Shown here: positions 59,935 to 64,000 of the stretch, in pieces | Position numbering within the stretch: the stretch's first letter is position 1 | How the letters are laid out: every line of letters starts with the position of its first letter | From: Mytilus californianus | Lineage: Eukaryota > Mollusca > Bivalvia > Mytilida > Mytilidae | Direction: 5' to 3' | DNA length: 64,000 bases | NCBI RefSeq assembly: GCF_021869535.1 | Contig: NW_026262679.1 | Coordinates: forward strand, 82,953,143-83,017,142 | Position numbers and translations under genes: made by a program | The notes under the pieces: model-generated | Databases searched by the model: none | What the model was told of the DNA's origin: nothing | The model's input: only the letters and a program-made list of their open reading frames with translations

Positions 59935-60010
59935 AGTCTTTGATTTTACCTCGCCGTGGATCGAACTAACGACCCTCATGCACTAATGAAAAACTAACAT
60001 CTTGACTTAA
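59935..60010 (-). mobile_element. Truncated tRNA-derived SINE head, minus
   Basis: On the minus strand: GGGTCGTTAGTTCGATCCAC (B box over 59958-59967), then GGCGAGGTAAAATCAAAGAC. It matches the CCAAAGACTTTAAAAT junction following the tRNA head in the 11131 SINE. The body is missing. Confidence 0.6.
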
Positions 60011-61024
60011 TTCGTAAATACTCTTCGCACAATTTAATTAAAATTAGATCTCTCATTTGCTGTTGTTGACTGTTTTATCGCGCGCCATATCAGCAAACAA
60101 GATCATTTTTAGATTAGATTGTAAAATACAGGAAAGGACATGAAAATCGCTGTGTGTTATTTTGCCCCGTTCTAACATAAATACGTTGTTTTAATACTTC
60201 TCCAACGCAATGGGCATCACTAATGGAAAATAAACCGATAACCATCCTGGAAAAATAAAAATAAGGAGATGAGTCAAGATTGTCAACGAGAAAACTATCC
60301 ATAAATATCAAATGACAAAGTTCTGAAAATTTTCAGTTTACCATACCATTGATGATGATTGTACTGTTAAAGTTTGAAAAAAAATGAGTTGTCGTGATGT
60401 TTATCTGTGTACGTCATCTGTTATGCCTAGGTCCTTGTGAAAAGATGCATGAATTTCCAAATATTAACTTTTACCACTTCATTCAAAAGCTAATGACGAC
60501 ATATATTTTTAACATATATTTTGATTCACGTTTCTTCTTCTTCCATTAATTGATGATCTTACAACATCAGAACGAGATAATGTTCAGCCTTAATAAATTG
60601 TTTTTATCTGTCACATTGTATTTGATTTGAGTGTTCATGTTTGTAAGATTTTAGCTGTTATCAGATTTTCATTTTGCGCCGAATGTTTTTTATGACCTTT
60701 CAATGTAGTCGCTACGATTCTTTTCGAAACAATCCTGAGATTGATCTAGGTAAGTAGAGGATATAATTTGATACTTGAAGCTGATGCATGACACTCACAA
60801 TGAAACTTTAAAATACACCATTCACAAGATTTTTTGAACTTATATTTGTAAAGATTGCAATTTAAACTATTATTTGTGCTGAAATATCCGTGATTGTTTA
60901 ATTTTAATGGTGTGTCTAGGTAAATTTAAAGGTTAAATGTGTCGTTTTTTAATAAATCAGTGTAAGTGCACTCCACTTCAAAAATAAATCGACGATAGGA
61001 TTGAACAACGGTGTAGCATTTGGT

Positions 61025-61582
61025 TCAGGATATGCATACTCTTCTGGTATAAATTATATCACTCTCTGCTTTGATGGAAGTATTGTATGCCCAAATTTTG
61101 ATTTTAAGTTTTGTCTGTTGTTTACAATAGGGCATTTCGTTATATTTGATTTGAATCTTCATTCTATTTTGGTTGTGGCTGTCATTTATTGTCCAATGTT
61201 TTAAGATATTTTGAATTTCCTTGTAATACAACGATGCCAAAATAATGAAATCTATGTTGTTTGATTGGTGTTGACCTATAGTCATATATAGAGTTTGTTT
61301 GTAGTTATTTACTTTATATGCAGCTGTTGTTTTAGGCGGGAACCAATTATACAATAGATACATTACATTGGCTTTGAAAAGTTTGTGATCCAGAGGAAAG
61401 TCGGTAACAGTTAGACTGCAACTAGGAGACGATGGTATATTGGACGGAGTTAAATTTCCATACAAGGTTTGGGTTTTGTTAATAGCAATGGAGCTTGCAA
61501 ATAAAAAAAATGTTGTTTTAATTATTACAAAGAATATTGCGAATGATATATTCGAAACTATTACACAAATGTTATGCTGCAT
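61025..61582 (-). CDS. 185-codon minus-strand open frame, unrecognised
   Basis: This is the longest open frame that is neither the receptor nor helped by a G run. Residues about 5-33 are hydrophobic (membrane anchor or signal). The middle has a Pro/Ser-rich stretch (NLTPSNIPSSPSCSLTVTDF), and the C-terminal third is Lys/Asn/Ile-rich. The C-terminal third aligns without indels to unit 1 (about 36770-36880 minus: LILASLFYKKIQNIFKH versus IILASLYYKEIQNILKH) until a stop there. The middle aligns to unit 2 (44880-44980 minus), where it is frameshifted. A run this long is unlikely by chance at this base composition but not impossible. Function unknown. Confidence 0.3.
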   Translation of the reverse strand: MQHNICVIVSNISFAIFFVIIKTTFFLFASSIAINKTQTLYGNLTPSNIPSSPSCSLTVTDFPLDHKLFKANVMYLLYNWFPPKTTAAYKVNNYKQTLYMTIGQHQSNNIDFIILASLYYKEIQNILKHWTINDSHNQNRMKIQIKYNEMPYCKQQTKLKIKIWAYNTSIKAESDIIYTRRVCIS

Positions 61583-64000
61583 GTTGAAATTTTTATAAAC
61601 ATTACAAACTATTCTGAGTTAAAATGGAACGCTGCCTATACGCAATATAAAACGACTTGTCATATTATTCCGTCGTTAAGAAGTTATATGTTAGTCCTGT
61701 GTCCGGGATGTTAATCCTGTTTGTTATTTACAACCGTATTCATTCAAAAAATTGGTCCATCACGAGTTGGTTGACCGTTAGATCTATGTTAGACGTGTTA
61801 AATGCCATACATATATTAAATTTCCATTATCAATATCGCTTTTCATCCACATCTGCCCTTTTATCGAAATTTCTAAATGAGACATTTTTATTTGTCAGTA
61901 CTACACTGAGTTTATTTGTCCCTTCTCGTAATGAATACACCAAAGAATGTCACAACATTTTTACTCTGACACATTAAGTAATAAATATTTATTCTATCCT
62001 ATTGAACTTAGCAATATACTAGGTTCGAATTACCAAAACATACTTCTTCATTACTTTTCTATCAATAAATCCAAAGAAATGAAAATGACCACACTGAACT
62101 CCAAAACATTACTGAAAGTGCACGAGGTGTGTACAATCCCATGGTATGTATATTTCAATGCACAGAACCAATCAGCAGCAATTCTTTAATTTGAAGATGA
62201 AACGTCATTTTACTTTTTCATTCCTGTTAACAGAACTTTTTTTATATTGAAAAAAGAACAATATCAATAAAAGCAAAGATATCTAAGTGCATATGACTCA
62301 AACTGATAACCAAAGAAATTGGTCAGAAACGAACAGAATCCTAGTCATATGATGTAGATAGACTTATAATATGAAAACATAAGGAAACTAAACGTATTCC
62401 AAGTCTAAAAAGGCTATGAATAAATATTTTGACCAAAGCATTACTTTTCATTAGGCTATGTTTAACAATGTGATAATCATTTAGCCAGAAGGGGGATTAA
62501 GAATTATGGGCAGAACAAAGACTGTGTAATGACCAATGGAAATTTCATCACCAATAGTTTAATTGTAACACAGATGTTAGCGAATTTTTCGTTTGAGGTT
62601 GGGATGTTTAAAACAGTTTTATCCATTCATTTTATTTTGAAATTCCCATACGATAGGCTTGACAGAATCTTTTTTAAAGCGATGTTTTCCAGGAGAAGTC
62701 TGGTTTTGTTTACTATTCGATTTTGGAAATCGTTGAGACAGGCATATTTGAAGCTAAATAGACTTCGTGTAAATGTGAAGGAGTGTAAGACAAATTATTC
62801 ATTTGAACTTTGAATCACATAGTTCAACCTATAAACTCAAATATCATCACAACAGAAAAGATTACGTACAGTAATTCAATTTTTTTATTATATGAAATGC
62901 TATAAGAATGTCCCTGTTCTGGGTATTTTCGATAAATCTTGTTCTTTTCACAATTCATCCTTGAGGTGTAAAAAGCAAATACAAGAAAGTTATCAACCTA
63001 TCTATAACTTTAAAAAAATAACTAAGAACTCAAGATGATCAATTAATTAAAGTTGTATTATTCATTCATTTGTTTTTCTAAAGAAAATGTGATAACAGTT
63101 TTTATTTCAAGTCTCTTGGGAGGCTTTAGTTTTCTTTAGTTTTGTAAGTTTGCAGATACAAGTTGATATCAGCTTTCAGTTTATGAACTGCTTTTCCTTT
63201 AGACCACATAAGCACACACCCTGTTTTTTGGAATTCTTCAGTTGTGTAGTGTTTTGTGGCCTTAATTGTCTTTACGTAATTTTTCTTTATAGACATGGTA
63301 TTGTCAGTATTTTCTTCAACTTCAAGGTTTTTGATTGTCCCGATGTCGTCTTCTCCCATTTTTCAATTATTGACCATAAGTAATGGAATCCGGCCATATG
63401 AGACTTAATACATTTTCATCCAATAAACGTGCTATTTCAGTCTTTATCAAAACATTAACTCATAACAGTAAAATGAAAAACCGGAAATTACGAAACTAAA
63501 GCTATATCACATGATTTAAAGATAACACCATGCAAATTTTCAAATCTAAAACACCATTCATGTGTTCAAAACTTTTAGTGCGGCAAATAACATCACAGGT
63601 TATGGAAACCTAAAATTCGTTATTTAAACTCAAACTTTTTTCTAATTTGTCGTCAAGGATCAATCCTGTATCTATGTAGGGTTGACGATCATGCATCTAA
63701 TGACTGATTTTTTTGTACTAGAATGAATTAAACGACATCGTGATTGTTAATATTAACGAGACTAAATTGTTTATACGAATTGCAAAATTTATTACTCTTC
63801 AGTACTGATTTTGTCTTTTAAATGATTTTGTGTCGATAGAGGTATTTGGTAGTCCTGATGAAATTATTTCCTAACTTATCTTGGTCGAAACGATTGAAAC
63901 CTTGACATACGGTATCGACACTTGTTTATGGTTAAAGATCGTATGTTGTCTGTCAATGTCGTTCTTGGTTTTTCTTTATATTTTCCAAATGTGATATGTG
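61380..64000. repeat. Region C tandem unit 4, partial (continues past the window)
   Basis: Markers: 61390 (AGGAAAGTCGGTAACAG), 61665, 61790, 61946, 62293 (ATGACTCAAACTGATAACCA), 62880, 63470 and 63931. About 1.7 kb present in units 1-3 (from the 40338-equivalent to the 42061-equivalent), as well as the minisatellite, is missing. Confidence 0.83.
63140..63375 (+). repeat. RT-element 3' tail (R2-like), unit 4
   Basis: TTTAGACCACATAAGCACAC, GACATGGTATTGTCAG and TTTTTGATTGTCCCG. Overlapping frames on both strands here (63126-63383) are repeat translations. Confidence 0.68.

Larger units (their letters stand above)
54985..61380. repeat. Region C tandem unit 3
   Basis: Markers: minisatellite, 55796 (TACCAAAGCCGCGGCGCA), 56260, 56676, 57494 (GAGTGCCACAAT), 57849 (ATGACTCAAACTGATTACCA), 58871 (GTTGAAGACC), 59055, 59495, and the 60560-61250 part equivalent to 36260-36880 in unit 1. 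It lacks the segment that in units 1 and 2 lies between the 44905-type marker and the minisatellite. Confidence 0.83.

Noticed and set aside
36030..64000. Satellite-DNA or centromeric array interpretation
   Set aside because: Only four long, unequally spaced and strongly diverged units with nested transposons; a segmental tandem duplication fits better.

Overview
The window looks like an AT-rich (about one third G+C by eye), intron- and repeat-dominated eukaryotic nuclear sequence. Several dispersed repeats are ones I recognise from marine mussels (genus Mytilus, Bivalvia). Examples are the repeat ending in the block at 29945-30085, the repeat with the GTTGTCTCATTGGCAATCAT core (16500, 24420, 33010, 35765), and the CGTCTGGCGTAC repeat (7130, 12135, 12430). 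The genus is inferred from memory of these repeats, not from a search. There is no bacterial gene structure, rRNA, CRISPR or operon.

The only clear host gene is at the left edge: the C-terminal half of a rhodopsin-like G-protein-coupled receptor (1-669, TM4 part to TM7). Everything after it is built from duplicated blocks and transposable-element debris.

Region A (about 4.6-22.4 kb) is a head-to-tail array. A 'tail' block (4614-7330; again 9780-12310) carries the 3' half of a degenerate reverse transcriptase. A 'head' block (7340-9720; 13740-18430; 18430-22400) carries a retroelement 3' tail, a tRNA-derived SINE in two of the three copies and a decayed upstream piece. Copy 2 of the head block contains a 1.06 kb TA-flanked DNA transposon with long inverted ends.

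Region B (22.4-36 kb) is mostly single-copy in this window, with scattered pieces: two RT fragments (25665-26122 and 26720-26865), a 1043 bp RT-tail element (29043-30085), and a 465 bp MITE with perfect 37 bp terminal inverted repeats (34183-34647).

Region C (36-64 kb) is a second tandem array, of about four units of roughly 6-7 kb. Each unit is recognisable by the same ordered markers, including a 71 bp minisatellite (three arrays), a short conserved hydrophobic ORF (three copies) and a retroelement tail at one homologous position. Units differ by insertions: a 'beta' repeat with ETS-like and nuclear-receptor-like motifs in three copies, and a second 1.04 kb RT-tail element. They also differ by large deletions, one of which has a 20 bp RT-like filler at its junction. 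On the minus strand the units hold two degenerate candidate exons (36253-36486 and 61025-61582), which are the best hints of an unrecognised coding content.

No complete transposable element and no intact polymerase were seen. Repeat boundaries are read by eye and are good to roughly 10-50 bases unless a terminal motif fixes them.
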